The position numbers were made by a program, and so were the translations under genes. From contig NZ_JAAZWE010000004.1 in the NCBI RefSeq assembly GCF_013185185.1, forward strand, positions 466,232 to 530,231: a stretch of DNA of 64,000 nucleotides. Reading direction: 5' to 3'. The stretch is from Saccharibacillus endophyticus. Its GTDB lineage: Bacteria > Bacillota > Bacilli > Paenibacillales > Paenibacillaceae. Positions 1 to 9,017 of the stretch are shown here, in pieces; within the stretch, counting starts at the first letter, position 1; every line of letters begins with the position of its first letter. The notes beneath the pieces are model-generated. The model saw only the letters and a list, made by a program, of their open reading frames with translations, was not told the DNA's origin and made no database searches.

Positions 1-455
1 ATCGGGTCTTTCACGTTGTCGCTGAGGTCCGCGACCCACGGTTGATCGGACAGATCTTCCATGCGGTCTTTCCACAGCTGCGCTTCGTTATAGCCGCCGT
101 TATTGAAAATGTCCGGCTCGTCGCCCGAAGCGAATTTCGCTTTCAGCGCCGCGCCGTAGTCCGCGCCGCCGCCGACCGTTTCGATCGTGATGTTGACGCC
201 GGTTTCTTTTTTATACTCCGCCAACAGTTTCTCCATCGCGTCCGCGATTTCGACTTTGAACTGGAACATCTTGAGCGTGACGTCCGAGGTCGGCGTATCG
301 GTGCCTGTCGCCGGTTCCGTCGTATCCGTACCCGTCTCGGTCGTGCCGGTTCCCGTCGTTCCCGTTTCCGGATTCGGCATGCCGCCCCCGCCGCAAGCGG
401 CAAGCAGCGAAATCATGAGCAGTAACGCCAGGGTGAGAAAGCTTGTTTTTTTCAT
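1..455 (-). CDS. Sugar ABC transporter substrate-binding lipoprotein (partial, N-terminal part)
   Basis: The gene runs off the left edge; 151 N-terminal codons are visible. ATG at 455 follows GGGAGG by eight bases. Residues 1-20 form a lipoprotein signal peptide ending LAAC, so Cys21 would be lipidated and the protein anchored outside the membrane. A Gly/Thr/Pro-rich linker (about 22-55) leads into DVTLKMFQF and later KFASGDEPDIFNNGG, typical of the start of family-1 extracellular solute-binding proteins for sugars. It follows the two permease genes on the same strand after a 200-base gap, so it is the binding component of the same importer. The ligand cannot be told from this fragment. Confidence 0.9.
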   Translation of the reverse strand, partial: MKKTSFLTLALLLMISLLAACGGGGMPNPETGTTGTGTTETGTDTTEPATGTDTPTSDVTLKMFQFKVEIADAMEKLLAEYKKETGVNITIETVGGGADYGAALKAKFASGDEPDIFNNGGYNEAQLWKDRMEDLSDQPWVADLSDNVKDP

Positions 456-575
456 GCGTGTAGCCTCCCTTGTGTGTGGTAAAACGGTGCTCCCCTCGAT
501 CTTTCGAAACTGTCGTGCGCCGACGCGTTTTCGAACGCCGCCGACGGACTCGTCCTGACCTCTTTCCAATCGTTT

Positions 576-589
576 GGCAAGCGTTTACA
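576..589. promoter_or_regulatory. cre-like operator upstream of the binding-protein gene
   Basis: GGCAAGCGTTTACA matches about 12 of 14 positions of the catabolite-responsive element consensus TGWNANCGNTNWCA. It lies in the 200-base gap between the second permease gene and the binding-protein gene. CcpA or a LacI-family repressor could bind here; this is inference from the motif only. Confidence 0.4.
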
Positions 590-655
590 ATAAGAGTGCT
601 TTACGTCCCTTATCTCGCTTTTATGTGGTCGTTCCGCTTACCCGTAGTCGGTCAA

Positions 656-1495
656 TCAGCCTTTCACGGCTCCGGCCGCGATACCCGCGATGATATGTTT
701 TTGCAGCGCCAGGAAGAAGACGATGATCGGCGCGATGCCCATCAGCAGTCCCGCCAGCGCCAAGTCCCATTGCTTCGTGTATTGGGAGAAGAACGCGTTG
801 GTGGCGAGCGGAATGGTTCGCAAATCCGCGTTGCCCCCGACGATCAGGAGAGGCAGCAGGAAGTCGTTCCAGATCCACAGCGTGTTCAGAATGAACACGG
901 TCACGATCATCGGCTTGAGCAGCGGCACGACGATTTTGAAAAAGACGCCGAACGGCGTGCAGCCGTCTACGATTCCCGCTTCTTCGACCTCGATCGGAAC
1001 CGACTTCACGAAGCCGTGGAACAGGAAGATCGTCAGCGATGCGCCGAAGCCCAAGTAACAGATAATGAGTCCCGGCAGGTTGTTCGTCAAGCCCAGGTTG
1101 GCCGCGACGCGGACCAGCGGGATCATGATCGACTGGAACGGGATGACCATCGCCGCGATGAACGCCATGAACACGATATTGTTGAAACGACTCGGGAAGC
1201 GCACCAGACGGTAGGCCGCCATGGAACAGAACAGCGCCAGCAGGACGTTCGCCAATACCGTGATCACGAGCGAGTTGGTGAACGCTTTCGGAAATTCGAG
1301 AATCTCCCAGGCCCGCGTGAAGTTGTCGAAGGTGACGGCTTTCGGCAGCGCGGCAGAATCCTTCAGGATATCGGCGAACTTCTTGAGCGAGTTCACGACC
1401 ACGAAGTAGAAGGGTACGAGGAACAGCAGCGCGAGCAGAACGGCGATAAGTTCGAGCGTCAGCGTTCGCCACGAATATTTGCGATCCGTTTCCAT
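656..1495 (-). CDS. Sugar ABC transporter permease (MalG type)
   Basis: This 279-residue inner-membrane permease has about six hydrophobic segments; the first is at residues 13-35 (LELIAVLLALLFLVPFYFVV). The cytoplasmic EAA-type loop that contacts the ATPase is near residue 190 (EEAGIVDGCTPFGVFFKIV). Length and motif fit the MalG-like subfamily of carbohydrate importers (CUT1). The start codon directly follows the stop of the upstream permease (TAAATG) with GGGAGG 12 bases upstream, so the two are co-translated. The operon lacks an ATPase gene, as is usual for CUT1 systems in these bacteria, which share an MsmK-like ATPase encoded elsewhere. Confidence 0.93.
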   Translation of the reverse strand: METDRKYSWRTLTLELIAVLLALLFLVPFYFVVVNSLKKFADILKDSAALPKAVTFDNFTRAWEILEFPKAFTNSLVITVLANVLLALFCSMAAYRLVRFPSRFNNIVFMAFIAAMVIPFQSIMIPLVRVAANLGLTNNLPGLIICYLGFGASLTIFLFHGFVKSVPIEVEEAGIVDGCTPFGVFFKIVVPLLKPMIVTVFILNTLWIWNDFLLPLLIVGGNADLRTIPLATNAFFSQYTKQWDLALAGLLMGIAPIIVFFLALQKHIIAGIAAGAVKG

Positions 1496-2377
1496 TTAGG
1501 ACTGTACCTCCCTTCTCTTCGTGAACCAGACTTGCAGCGACGAGACGAGCGCCACGATCACGAAGAACAGCAGCGCTTTGGCCGTGCCGAGTCCGTAGTT
1601 GCTGTTGGTGAACGCCTCGGTGTAAATGTTGAGCGCCAGCGATTCGGTCGAACCGAACGGTCCGCCCCGCGTCAGCGACAAATTGAGGTCGAACATTTTG
1701 AACGCGTTGGACATCGACAGGAACAAGCAGACCGTGATCGAAGGCATGACCAGCGGGAAAGTGATAAAGCGCAATTTTTGCAAATAACCCGCTCCGTCGA
1801 TATCGGCAGCTTCGATCAGCGAACGGTCGACGTTCATCAGGCCCGCGATATAGATGATCATCATGTAGCCGGCAGCCTGCCAGACGAACACGATCACGAT
1901 GCCCCAGAAGCCGGTCGCTTCCGTGCCGAGCCATTCGAGATTGAAAAATCCGATTCCGGTCGCTTTGCCTACGGCCGCGAAGCCGCGGATGAAGATGAAC
2001 TGCCAGATAAAGCCGAGCAGCAGTCCGCCGATGACGTTGGGGATGAAGAACAGCGTCCGCAGCAGATTGCGCATCTTCAGCGGCTGCACCAGAAGCAGGG
2101 CCAGCAAGAACGCGATCACGTTCGTAAGAATGACCACCGCCAGCGTGAACCGGATCGTGAACCAGAAGGAGACCCAGAATTTCGTGTCCGCGAACATGGC
2201 GGCGAAGTTGCGCGTGCCGACCCAATTGACGGTCACCGCGACGCCGTTCCAGTCCGTGAAGGAATAATACATGCCCAGGAAAAACGGGATGACGACGATA
2301 ACGATAAAAAAGAGCAGCGACGGACCCAGGAATACGCTCTGCATCAGTACATTCATCCAGCGCTTGCGTCCAGCCAA
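1496..2377 (-). CDS. Sugar ABC transporter permease (MalF/UgpA type)
   Basis: This 293-residue permease is the first gene of the sugar transporter operon. I chose the TTG at 2377 because GGGAGGTG lies eight bases upstream; a longer frame starts at 2419 without a ribosome binding site, and an in-frame ATG (MNVLMQ) lies seven codons further in. Membrane segments include SLLFFIVIVVIPFFLGMYY near the N-terminus. The EAA loop reads EAADIDGAGYLQKLRFITFP. It pairs with the downstream permease to form the channel. The divergent YesM/YesN-like pair starting at 2591 is the likely regulator. Confidence 0.93.
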   Translation of the reverse strand: MAGRKRWMNVLMQSVFLGPSLLFFIVIVVIPFFLGMYYSFTDWNGVAVTVNWVGTRNFAAMFADTKFWVSFWFTIRFTLAVVILTNVIAFLLALLLVQPLKMRNLLRTLFFIPNVIGGLLLGFIWQFIFIRGFAAVGKATGIGFFNLEWLGTEATGFWGIVIVFVWQAAGYMMIIYIAGLMNVDRSLIEAADIDGAGYLQKLRFITFPLVMPSITVCLFLSMSNAFKMFDLNLSLTRGGPFGSTESLALNIYTEAFTNSNYGLGTAKALLFFVIVALVSSLQVWFTKRREVQS

Positions 2378-2436
2378 GTTGGTGCACCTCCCGTTTCGGT
2401 CTTTTTTTCGGGTACGCACTTATTATAGAATCAAAA

Positions 2437-2450
2437 AGAAAGCGCTAACA
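2437..2450. promoter_or_regulatory. cre-like operator upstream of the permease operon
   Basis: Read on the minus strand, TGTTAGCGCTTTCT fits the catabolite-responsive element consensus at 13 of 14 positions. It lies 60 bases upstream of the TTG start of the first permease, in the divergent promoter region shared with the sensor kinase. It suggests carbon catabolite control or a LacI-type operator. Confidence 0.5.
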
Positions 2451-2590
2451 TAGAAGCAAATGACGAATTCGGTGGACTATATTGACCTACTGCCCGATCT
2501 CCGTCGACAATAAGGTCAACATGCGGGATAAGATAAACTGCTGCCCCGCCGACAGCACTATCGTCCGTACCTTCGGAAAAGGAGAGCGCC

Positions 2591-4525
2591 ATGTTCAGAC
2601 ATTCGATCCGCAGCAAGTTGATTGTATTCCTTGTATTCGCTACGGCTTTGCCCATTCTGCTCTCCGCCCTGATCGCCTACAACCTGACCAAGGAGAACGT
2701 CAAACGCAGCGCCGTCGAAGACAACGCCAGCCTGCTTTATCAAGGACAGATCAATATCGTCAACTATCTCGACACGGTCAATAAGCTTTCCCTGCAAATT
2801 TACGACGAATCGGTCTACGGCGATACGGTGATCGATATTATCCTCGCAGGCTCCGACGAACTGGATTCCGGTCTCGACCGAAACGACGTCATGGGCGCGC
2901 TGCGACGATCGTATTATTCGCTGGACGGCATTTACCAAGTCTTTTTGCATATCGACAAAAGCAGCAACTCCTATCTCTACTTCGCGGGCAAACCGTACGG
3001 GCCGATGCGGCAGGAGCAGCTTCCGGAATACCGCCGCTGGAACGTGCAGGCGTTCGCGGGCTTGACCCACCGGGCCGGCACCTACAGGCTGCGTCCGGAA
3101 AACGAGGAGCGGACGACGGACGTATTCACGTTCAACCGCATCGTCTACGATATTCCCCGCAACGAAAAAGCCGGCCTGCTCGCGATCGACGTGCGCATCG
3201 ATTTTCTTCGCTCGCTGACGCAGCGCCTGGCCGCCGAAGGCGAGCAGGTGTACATCGTGGACGGCGAAGGAAGGCTGATCGTCGGCCCTCCCGACCGCCT
3301 CGGCGAGAAGCCGGACCTGAACGGGCTGGACGAAGTGTTGGCGGCGCGCGGCGAATCCGGCTACACGGTGCAAAAAGACGGCAGCGACTCCTTCCTTTTT
3401 TACGAAAAGGTACGCAGCCCGCTCGCCGATTGGACGTTGATCAAAAGCGTCGACACCGACACGCTGTACCGGCGCGAGCGGCAGATCCTGCTGCTCAATG
3501 CCGCCGTGGGCGCGCTGTCGCTGATCGTTGTGGTCGTGGCGACGGCGTTCATCTCGCTCAAATTCACCCAGCCGATCCGCAAGCTGATCCGCGGCATGCA
3601 GCAGGTCGAATCCGGCGGGCTTCCGCTTGAGCTGGAGACGAACCGGACCGATGAATTCGGCGTGCTGTCCCGGCGGTTCGAGGGTATGGTGCGCAGGTTG
3701 AACGACTCTATTTTGAAGCAGTACCGGTTGGAGATCATGAACAAGACCAATCAATTGCGGGCACTGGAAGCGCAGGTCAACCCTCATTTTCTGAATAACG
3801 CGCTGCAATCCATCGCGACGCAGGCGCTCCGAAAAGGCGATAAAGAAGTCTACGGCCTCATCACCTCGCTCGGGCGCATGATGCACTATAATATGCACGT
3901 CGGCGACGCCTTCGTCCCGCTAAGCCGAGAGCTGGAATACGTGCAGGATTATCTGGGCTTGCAAAAACACCGCTTCCAGGGCAATTTCCGCTTCTCCTTG
4001 GAGATCGAGCCGGAAGCGAAGAGCGTGCAGGTGCCGCGAATGATTCTTCAGCCGCTCGCGGAAAATTATTTCAAACACGCGGACGAAGCGCCGGAAAAAG
4101 AAGGCGTGCTGCGCATTCGGGCTTTTGTACGTTGTAAGGGGGGAGAGGCTTCGGATCGGAAAGACGACGTTCAGGCGGCAGGCAGCACGGGTTTCGGAGA
4201 GAATCGTTTCGAAGATCCTGCTCTCGTTGACGAAACCAATCCGCGATCGAATCCTGCTCTTCGCCGCGAACTGATCGTGATCGTCGCCGACAACGGCCCC
4301 GGCATCGAGCAGGGCAAACGGCAGGAATTGCAGGATATGCTCGATCGCCCGCTCGTGTTCGGTCAAAATACGGAATCGCCGCAGATCGGACTGCGCAGCG
4401 TCGGCGATCGGCTTCGGCTCTATTTCGGCGAATCCGCTGCGGTTTTCCTAAGTCAGGCGCTGGAAGGCGGACTTCAGGTTACGCTTCGGATCCCGTTGTT
4501 TGGGGACGAGGATTTTCGGACATAA
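2591..4525 (+). CDS. YesM/LytS-type sensor histidine kinase
   Basis: This 644-residue membrane sensor has one transmembrane helix at about 10-30, a long extracellular ligand-sensing region (about 31-300, dCache-like), a second helix at about 300-322 and a HAMP linker. The His_kinase domain carries the phosphorylated His399 in QVNPHFLNN and an N box LQPLAENYFKHAD. The ATP lid motif VADNGPGI follows. Between the N box and this motif lies an extra, polar, unstructured-looking segment of about 45 residues, unusual for the family. ATG at 2591 has AGGAG six bases upstream. The response regulator begins 42 bases downstream, and the divergent sugar transporter is the probable target. Confidence 0.93.
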   Translation: MFRHSIRSKLIVFLVFATALPILLSALIAYNLTKENVKRSAVEDNASLLYQGQINIVNYLDTVNKLSLQIYDESVYGDTVIDIILAGSDELDSGLDRNDVMGALRRSYYSLDGIYQVFLHIDKSSNSYLYFAGKPYGPMRQEQLPEYRRWNVQAFAGLTHRAGTYRLRPENEERTTDVFTFNRIVYDIPRNEKAGLLAIDVRIDFLRSLTQRLAAEGEQVYIVDGEGRLIVGPPDRLGEKPDLNGLDEVLAARGESGYTVQKDGSDSFLFYEKVRSPLADWTLIKSVDTDTLYRRERQILLLNAAVGALSLIVVVVATAFISLKFTQPIRKLIRGMQQVESGGLPLELETNRTDEFGVLSRRFEGMVRRLNDSILKQYRLEIMNKTNQLRALEAQVNPHFLNNALQSIATQALRKGDKEVYGLITSLGRMMHYNMHVGDAFVPLSRELEYVQDYLGLQKHRFQGNFRFSLEIEPEAKSVQVPRMILQPLAENYFKHADEAPEKEGVLRIRAFVRCKGGEASDRKDDVQAAGSTGFGENRFEDPALVDETNPRSNPALRRELIVIVADNGPGIEQGKRQELQDMLDRPLVFGQNTESPQIGLRSVGDRLRLYFGESAAVFLSQALEGGLQVTLRIPLFGDEDFRT

Positions 4526-4567
4526 ATAGAGGAAGAGATCGATTTTCCAAAAAAAGGAGCATCCGCC

Positions 4568-5911
4568 ATGAAAGTACTTATCGTAGACGATGAAGCCCAT
4601 GTACGCGAAGCGATTCGACTCCTGATCGATTGGGAGCGCTACGAGACCGCCGAGATTCTGGAAGCCGCGAACGGCCGCGAAGCCGTCGCCATGATCGAAC
4701 GGCATGCCCCGCACATCGTGCTGACGGATATGATCATGCCGGCCGGAGGCGGAATCGACTTGCTGGAGTGGATCAGTCTTCAAGCGCCGGATACCAAAAC
4801 GCTGGTCATCAGCGGGCACGGAGACTTCGATTTCGCCCGTCAGACCTTGCGCTACGGCGGCATGGATTATCTATTGAAGCCTATCGATGCGGATCAGCTC
4901 AACGACTCCTTTTCGCGTGCCGTGCAGAGCTGGCAAACGAGCGAAGCCAATCGCAGGCAGCTGCTTGCCCAAGCGATGGAGGTCAACCGCTTCAAGCCTG
5001 TTTACCGGGACAAACTATGCTCCGATCTGCTCGGTGCTCCGGCTGCGCGCGAGACGGCGGAGCGGGAACTGGCAGGCGAGTTCGGGTTGAACGAACCCGC
5101 AGGCACCGTGCGAAGCGCCGTTGTAAGGTTAAGCGAAACTTCTCCGCTGTGGCACAAATACGCCGGGCGCACCGAACTGCTCTTTTTCACGCTGGCGAAC
5201 GTCGCCAACGAAATGCTCGGACGCGGCGCGGACGGCTATGCTTTCCGCAATCTGGGACGCGAACGAGAGATCGCCGTTTTCTTCTGGAACGGCGCGGCGC
5301 ATGCCACGGAAAAGCTCAATCGGATCAATGCGGGTCTGGCCGCCGTACTCGGCGAGCCCCTGCATTTCGGCATCGGCGGATGCGCGGACGGCTTGGGCGA
5401 CGGGTTGCGCGCTTCGTATCTGCAGGCAGAGGAAGCTTTAAAACAATATTCCGTACAGCCTGCCCCTATGGCGGCCGCACATGCCGGAGCCGTACCGGGC
5501 AGCAAAGACGCTCGAAACGCCCTCGCCGCTCCGGCGCTCGACCACGACGAGAACAACACTTATATCCATGCCTTCGAATCCGGTTCCGCCGGAGGCGCAG
5601 GCGTGATGGAAGAGATCGCCGCCTATATCCGCGAGCATTACCGCGAAGAACTGACGCTCCAAGACCTGGCAGACCGCTTCTTCCTGAGCCGCGAGTACAT
5701 CTCGAGACGCTTCAAACGCGAACTCGGCGAAAATGTCTTCGACTACCTCGCCAACATCCGCCTCGAACGCGCCAAACGCCTCCTCCTCGACTCCGACATG
5801 ACCGTAGTCCGCATCGCCGAACTGGTCGGCTACCAAGACGAAAAATACTTCAGCCGCGTATTCAAAAAAACGACAGGCCATACGCCGAACGAATTCCGGC
5901 GCGCTTTTTGA
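4568..5911 (+). CDS. YesN-type response regulator with AraC DNA-binding domain
   Basis: This 447-residue cytoplasmic regulator pairs with the sensor encoded just upstream. The N-terminal receiver has Asp7/Asp8, phospho-acceptor Asp54 (LTDMIMP) and the conserved Lys in YLLKPID. A long linker follows, and the last 100 residues are an AraC/XylS double helix-turn-helix (LQDLADRFFLSREYISRRFK, then FDYLANIRLERAKRLL and IAELVGYQDEKYFSRVFKK). Proteins of this architecture activate sugar-uptake operons. The AAAAAAGGAGC ribosome binding site precedes ATG at 4568. Its likely target is the divergent ABC importer. Confidence 0.94.
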   Translation: MKVLIVDDEAHVREAIRLLIDWERYETAEILEAANGREAVAMIERHAPHIVLTDMIMPAGGGIDLLEWISLQAPDTKTLVISGHGDFDFARQTLRYGGMDYLLKPIDADQLNDSFSRAVQSWQTSEANRRQLLAQAMEVNRFKPVYRDKLCSDLLGAPAARETAERELAGEFGLNEPAGTVRSAVVRLSETSPLWHKYAGRTELLFFTLANVANEMLGRGADGYAFRNLGREREIAVFFWNGAAHATEKLNRINAGLAAVLGEPLHFGIGGCADGLGDGLRASYLQAEEALKQYSVQPAPMAAAHAGAVPGSKDARNALAAPALDHDENNTYIHAFESGSAGGAGVMEEIAAYIREHYREELTLQDLADRFFLSREYISRRFKRELGENVFDYLANIRLERAKRLLLDSDMTVVRIAELVGYQDEKYFSRVFKKTTGHTPNEFRRAF

Positions 5912-6121
5912 ATCTTTTTCACCTAAATCAGATCATGCCGCATAAAAAAAGAGCTGCCCCCAAGCCGCAACCGCGACTCCGAGACAGCCCTTCTTTTCCT
6001 TTGCCTTATGTTCTCTTATGTTCTCTTATATTTTTTTTATCTATTATCTTATGCTTTCTTCTCTTCCCTACCTTCTCCACCAGGAGAGGCTGCTTCATCA
6101 TCCGCAAAGCCCTATCGGAGA

Positions 6122-6250
6122 GGAAGCGCAGCAGCGGAGGGAGAAATTCAGTGAAAGACGCCTTTGAACTCGGAGAAATTCCACTAAAATTCCAATCGAC
6201 TTTTCCGAGTGAGACAGCGTCTTGAACGAATTTTTCCCGCAGCGCCTCCA
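6122..6250 (+). repeat. Intergenic hairpin repeat, copy 1 (type 1A)
   Basis: The gap 5912-6301 between the convergent regulator and chemoreceptor genes holds this element. GGGAGAAATTC (6139-6149) faces GAATTTTTCCC (6228-6238), AAGACGC (6155-6161) faces GCGTCTT (6217-6223), and ACTCGGAGAA (6168-6177) faces TTTTCCGAGT (6201-6210), giving three nested helices. Further out, GGAGAGGCT near 6083 faces AGCCTCTCC near 6287. It lacks the extra 3' module found in copies 2, 3, 5 and 6. The proximal part of the gap (5943-5995) holds an imperfect terminator-like inverted repeat. Confidence 0.85.
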
Positions 6251-6301
6251 AGCTCCCTCCCGAACAGGACTTCCCGAGGCTGCCCCAAGCCTCTCCTCCC
6301 C

Positions 6302-7993
6302 TCACACTCTAAATTGCCCGACTTCCCCCTGCAGCTCGCTCGACAACCGGCTCAATACCTCCGCCGACGCCGACACTTCCTGCATCGAAGCCAGCTGCTG
6401 CTCCGAAGCCGCGGCCACGCTCTGCGAACGGGCCGAAATATCGCGCGACAGCTCGTTCATGTCCCGCTCCGAGCTGAGCGTCTGCTGCATCCCCGCCGAG
6501 ATTTGCTCGACGGCCGCGGCGGCTTCCTGCATCCGGCCCGTGATCTGCTCCAAAGAACCGTAAATGCGGTAGAAGGATTCTCCCGCGCGATTCGCCGTTT
6601 GCGCTCCGCTTTCCACTTCGCGCGACCCGATCTCCATCGCTTCGACCGCTCCGTGCAGCCGGTTCACGATGCTGCCCAAAATGGATTCCACCTCGGATGC
6701 CGCCGTTTTCGACTGCTCCGCCAGCTTTTTCACTTCTTGCGCCACGACGCCGAAGCCTTTGCCCTGCTCGCCTGCACGCGCAGCTTCGATCGAAGCGTTC
6801 AGCGCCAGCAGATTCGTCTGCCCCGCGATGCCGGCGATCGTTTGCACGATTTCGGCGATACGTTTCGATTCCCGTTCCAATTCATGCACGGCTTCGGACG
6901 AACGCCCTACCGTCTCCTGCGCCAAGCGCATGCGTTCCATCGTTTCGCCGATCAGCTTCGTGCCCTCCTGCGCGCCTTCGAGCGCTCCCAGAGAAGCTTG
7001 CGACACATCGGAAGTCGTGTCCGCCACGCGGCGAAGATTTTCGCCTCCGTCTTCGAGAGCCAGCTTGTTCTCGTCCATGCCCGCCATCTGACGCTCGGCG
7101 CCGCTGGCTACGCTTAGAATGGCCGACGTCACGTGATCCGCAGCTTCGGTCGCCTGCCCCGAGCTTTTGAGAAGCAAATTCGAAGCGCCGGATACCTGCT
7201 CCGAACTGCTGCCGATTTTGACGATCAGGTTCCGCAAGTTGTTTTTCATCATATTGAACGCTTCCGCCATCTCGCCGATCTCGTCTTTGTTGGTTATCCG
7301 CAGGTCGGCTCCGCGCAGATCGCCTTCCGATATCCTTTTCGCTTCCGCTGCGATCATCGACACCGGACGCGCGATTTTGCGGCCGATCAGGAAAGCGATC
7401 AACGTTCCCAACAAAAGTCCGGCCGCGACGACCGCGATGATGATGATTTCGATGTTCCGTACGTCCGACGCGGTATCCGCGACCGAAGCGTCGAGCATCG
7501 AGCGTTGGATATTTTCGAGCTGCTGCGAACGGTCGGCCAGCGCGTCGGCCAACGGCACGCATTCTTCTTCCACGACGCGCGTGTAACCTTCAATATCGCC
7601 CGCTTGCTTAAGCGCGACCAGACGCTGTCCGACTTCGCCGTAGCTGCGTTCCAGTTCCGCGATTTCGCTCAGCAGCGCCTGCGATTGCGAATCGGTCAAC
7701 AAGGTGTTCAACTGCTCCATTTTTGCCGCCATATCGGCTTTATTTTGTTCGAAAGAGTCCGCATGCTCCGGGTTGCCCGTAATCAGATAACCGCGTAAAT
7801 TTTTCGCCTGCGCGGTCGCTTCGTATTTCATGTCCGCGATCGCCTGGATTTCGGCCACGTGCCGATCGATCAGGCTTGCGTAGTTCCGATGAACCTGTTC
7901 GACCTCGTAGAAGCTGAACGAAGCCAATACCAGCATAATCACAAGCACCCCTGCAAAACCCGCATGAAGCCTTCTTCCGATCGTCATTTTCAT
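6302..7993 (-). CDS. Methyl-accepting chemotaxis protein with 4-helix-bundle sensor
   Basis: This 563-residue chemoreceptor starts with a membrane helix (residues 10-30, FAGVLVIMLVLASFSFY). A helical periplasm-side sensor of the 4HB_MCP type spans about 32-178, and a second membrane helix lies at 180-203 (IEIIIIAVVAAGLLLGTLIAF). A HAMP domain (to about 255) is followed by the long coiled-coil signalling domain. Its hairpin tip reads IAGIAGQTNLLALNASIEAARAGEQGKG, split here as the GQTNLLALNASIEAARAGE core. It should couple ligand sensing to CheA/CheW. No che genes are in the window. The upstream ribosome binding site is weak, so the start is less certain than the frame. Confidence 0.94.
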   Translation of the reverse strand: MKMTIGRRLHAGFAGVLVIMLVLASFSFYEVEQVHRNYASLIDRHVAEIQAIADMKYEATAQAKNLRGYLITGNPEHADSFEQNKADMAAKMEQLNTLLTDSQSQALLSEIAELERSYGEVGQRLVALKQAGDIEGYTRVVEEECVPLADALADRSQQLENIQRSMLDASVADTASDVRNIEIIIIAVVAAGLLLGTLIAFLIGRKIARPVSMIAAEAKRISEGDLRGADLRITNKDEIGEMAEAFNMMKNNLRNLIVKIGSSSEQVSGASNLLLKSSGQATEAADHVTSAILSVASGAERQMAGMDENKLALEDGGENLRRVADTTSDVSQASLGALEGAQEGTKLIGETMERMRLAQETVGRSSEAVHELERESKRIAEIVQTIAGIAGQTNLLALNASIEAARAGEQGKGFGVVAQEVKKLAEQSKTAASEVESILGSIVNRLHGAVEAMEIGSREVESGAQTANRAGESFYRIYGSLEQITGRMQEAAAAVEQISAGMQQTLSSERDMNELSRDISARSQSVAAASEQQLASMQEVSASAEVLSRLSSELQGEVGQFRV

Positions 7994-8361
7994 TGTTGTT
8001 CATCCCGTCCTGTCTCTGAAGTATGTATAAAACGCTCCCATTGACAGGCGGAAAGGAGGAATCCTCATAACCTGAACACGGGTCTTTCGGTGACTGTCCG
8101 CCTTGTTACTTCTAGTTATTTAGACTCATATTTTAAAAGTGAAACAATCTTCGGCAAAATTCGATTGTTTACATTCTTTTTACGATCCGTATCGTACTAC
8201 CGGCCTATGCGCGCTGCGCTTCGATTGCTTCCGACTCCCTGCTCAAGGGTATAATGAAGGTATAGAGGAAAAGGCAGACGCGGATCGGGCAGACCGTTTT
8301 TCCCACGGCGCCCGTATTCGAGCCTTATCCCCCACTCTGACGCAAAGGCAGGTTGATCGTT
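7994..8361. other. Divergent intergenic region with possible structured leader and promoter
   Basis: This 368-base gap separates the chemoreceptor (minus) and hmoB (plus). On the minus strand, GGCGGA and TCCGCC at the ends of 8044-8097 can pair and enclose a GAGGATTCCTC near-palindrome, so the chemoreceptor leader may be folded. I could not match it to any riboswitch I know. Next come the perfect inverted repeat TACGAT-N4-ATCGTA (8181-8196) and TATAAT at 8250-8255, a likely -10 box for hmoB. A sigma-D-like element (TAAA then GCGGACAG) may drive the chemoreceptor, but the match is weak. Confidence 0.4.
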
Positions 8362-8880
8362 ATGTTCCTTTATTTATTCCATGGCACGCTACCGGAAGAC
8401 CCGCAGCTCGACAACGTATACACGCTGAAAGACGACAAAGAGACGCTCTACCTGTTCGAAGCGGCTCACCCGCCGGATACCTCGATCGATTCCAGATCCG
8501 CTTACCAGGCGATCGACAGCGCCGGTTCGTTGGCGGGCGGATTCGCGGTCCTGAACAATATTCCGGTCAGCGAAGACGGTCGCGCCGCTTTCGAAGAACG
8601 GTTCCTCGGACGGGCCCGCCGCGTCGAAGACATGCCCGGCTTTTCGGGCATCCGCGTTCTGCGTCCTCTCCAAGGCGACACTTACGTGATCCTGACCGTC
8701 TGGAAAGACGAAGAAAGCTTCAAAGGCTGGCAGGAATCGGAAGCTTACAATCATGCCCATCAAAAACGCGATACCGCGCAGGGCATCACGCAGCAGCGGC
8801 CGGAGATTTTCGCCCGCCCTTCCTTCGTGACCACTTACCGCGTGACCTCTCCCGAATCCGGCCGCGGCGGTTCGTGTTAA
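8362..8880 (+). CDS. hmoB: Heme-degrading monooxygenase HmoB
   Basis: This 172-residue protein closely follows Bacillus HmoB. It has a central GGFAVLNNIPVSEDGRAAFE, then the ferredoxin-like antibiotic-biosynthesis-monooxygenase domain with VEDMPGFSGIRVLRPL, DTYVILTVWKDEESFKGW and HAHQKR, whose histidine region binds heme in the IsdG/HmoB group. The reaction is oxidative opening of heme, releasing iron, in the cytoplasm. I prefer ATG 8362 (AGG nine bases upstream) over TTG at 8353. It is a single gene followed by a strong terminator. No Fur box was obvious upstream. Confidence 0.88.
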   Translation: MFLYLFHGTLPEDPQLDNVYTLKDDKETLYLFEAAHPPDTSIDSRSAYQAIDSAGSLAGGFAVLNNIPVSEDGRAAFEERFLGRARRVEDMPGFSGIRVLRPLQGDTYVILTVWKDEESFKGWQESEAYNHAHQKRDTAQGITQQRPEIFARPSFVTTYRVTSPESGRGGSC

Positions 8881-8911
8881 TCCGCGAACGCCGAGCGACC
8901 ATGCCGTTACC

Positions 8912-8957
8912 AAAAAAGCTGCCCCGAAGCCGGATCGCGGCATCGGGGCAGCTTTTT
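8912..8957. terminator. Bidirectional intrinsic terminator
   Basis: AAAAAAGCTGCCCCGA (8912-8927) pairs with TCGGGGCAGCTTTTT (8943-8957). The A and T runs on both sides suit termination of hmoB and of the convergent gene ending at 9018. Confidence 0.9.
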
Positions 8958-9017
8958 CATGCGGTTTGTACATAAGAAAGCAATCTTCGACCGAGCACTT
9001 TCAAGAAGCGGGACGGC

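Noticed and set aside
470..2428. A 652-codon plus-strand open frame over the sugar permease genes
   Set aside because: It is the antisense shadow of two clearly homologous permeases. Its peptide is a low-complexity mix of Arg, Asp, Glu, Gln and His, with no domain and no ribosome binding site.
8044..8097. Cyclic di-GMP or fluoride riboswitch before the chemoreceptor gene
   Set aside because: The conserved cores of these classes are not present; only a generic stem remains.
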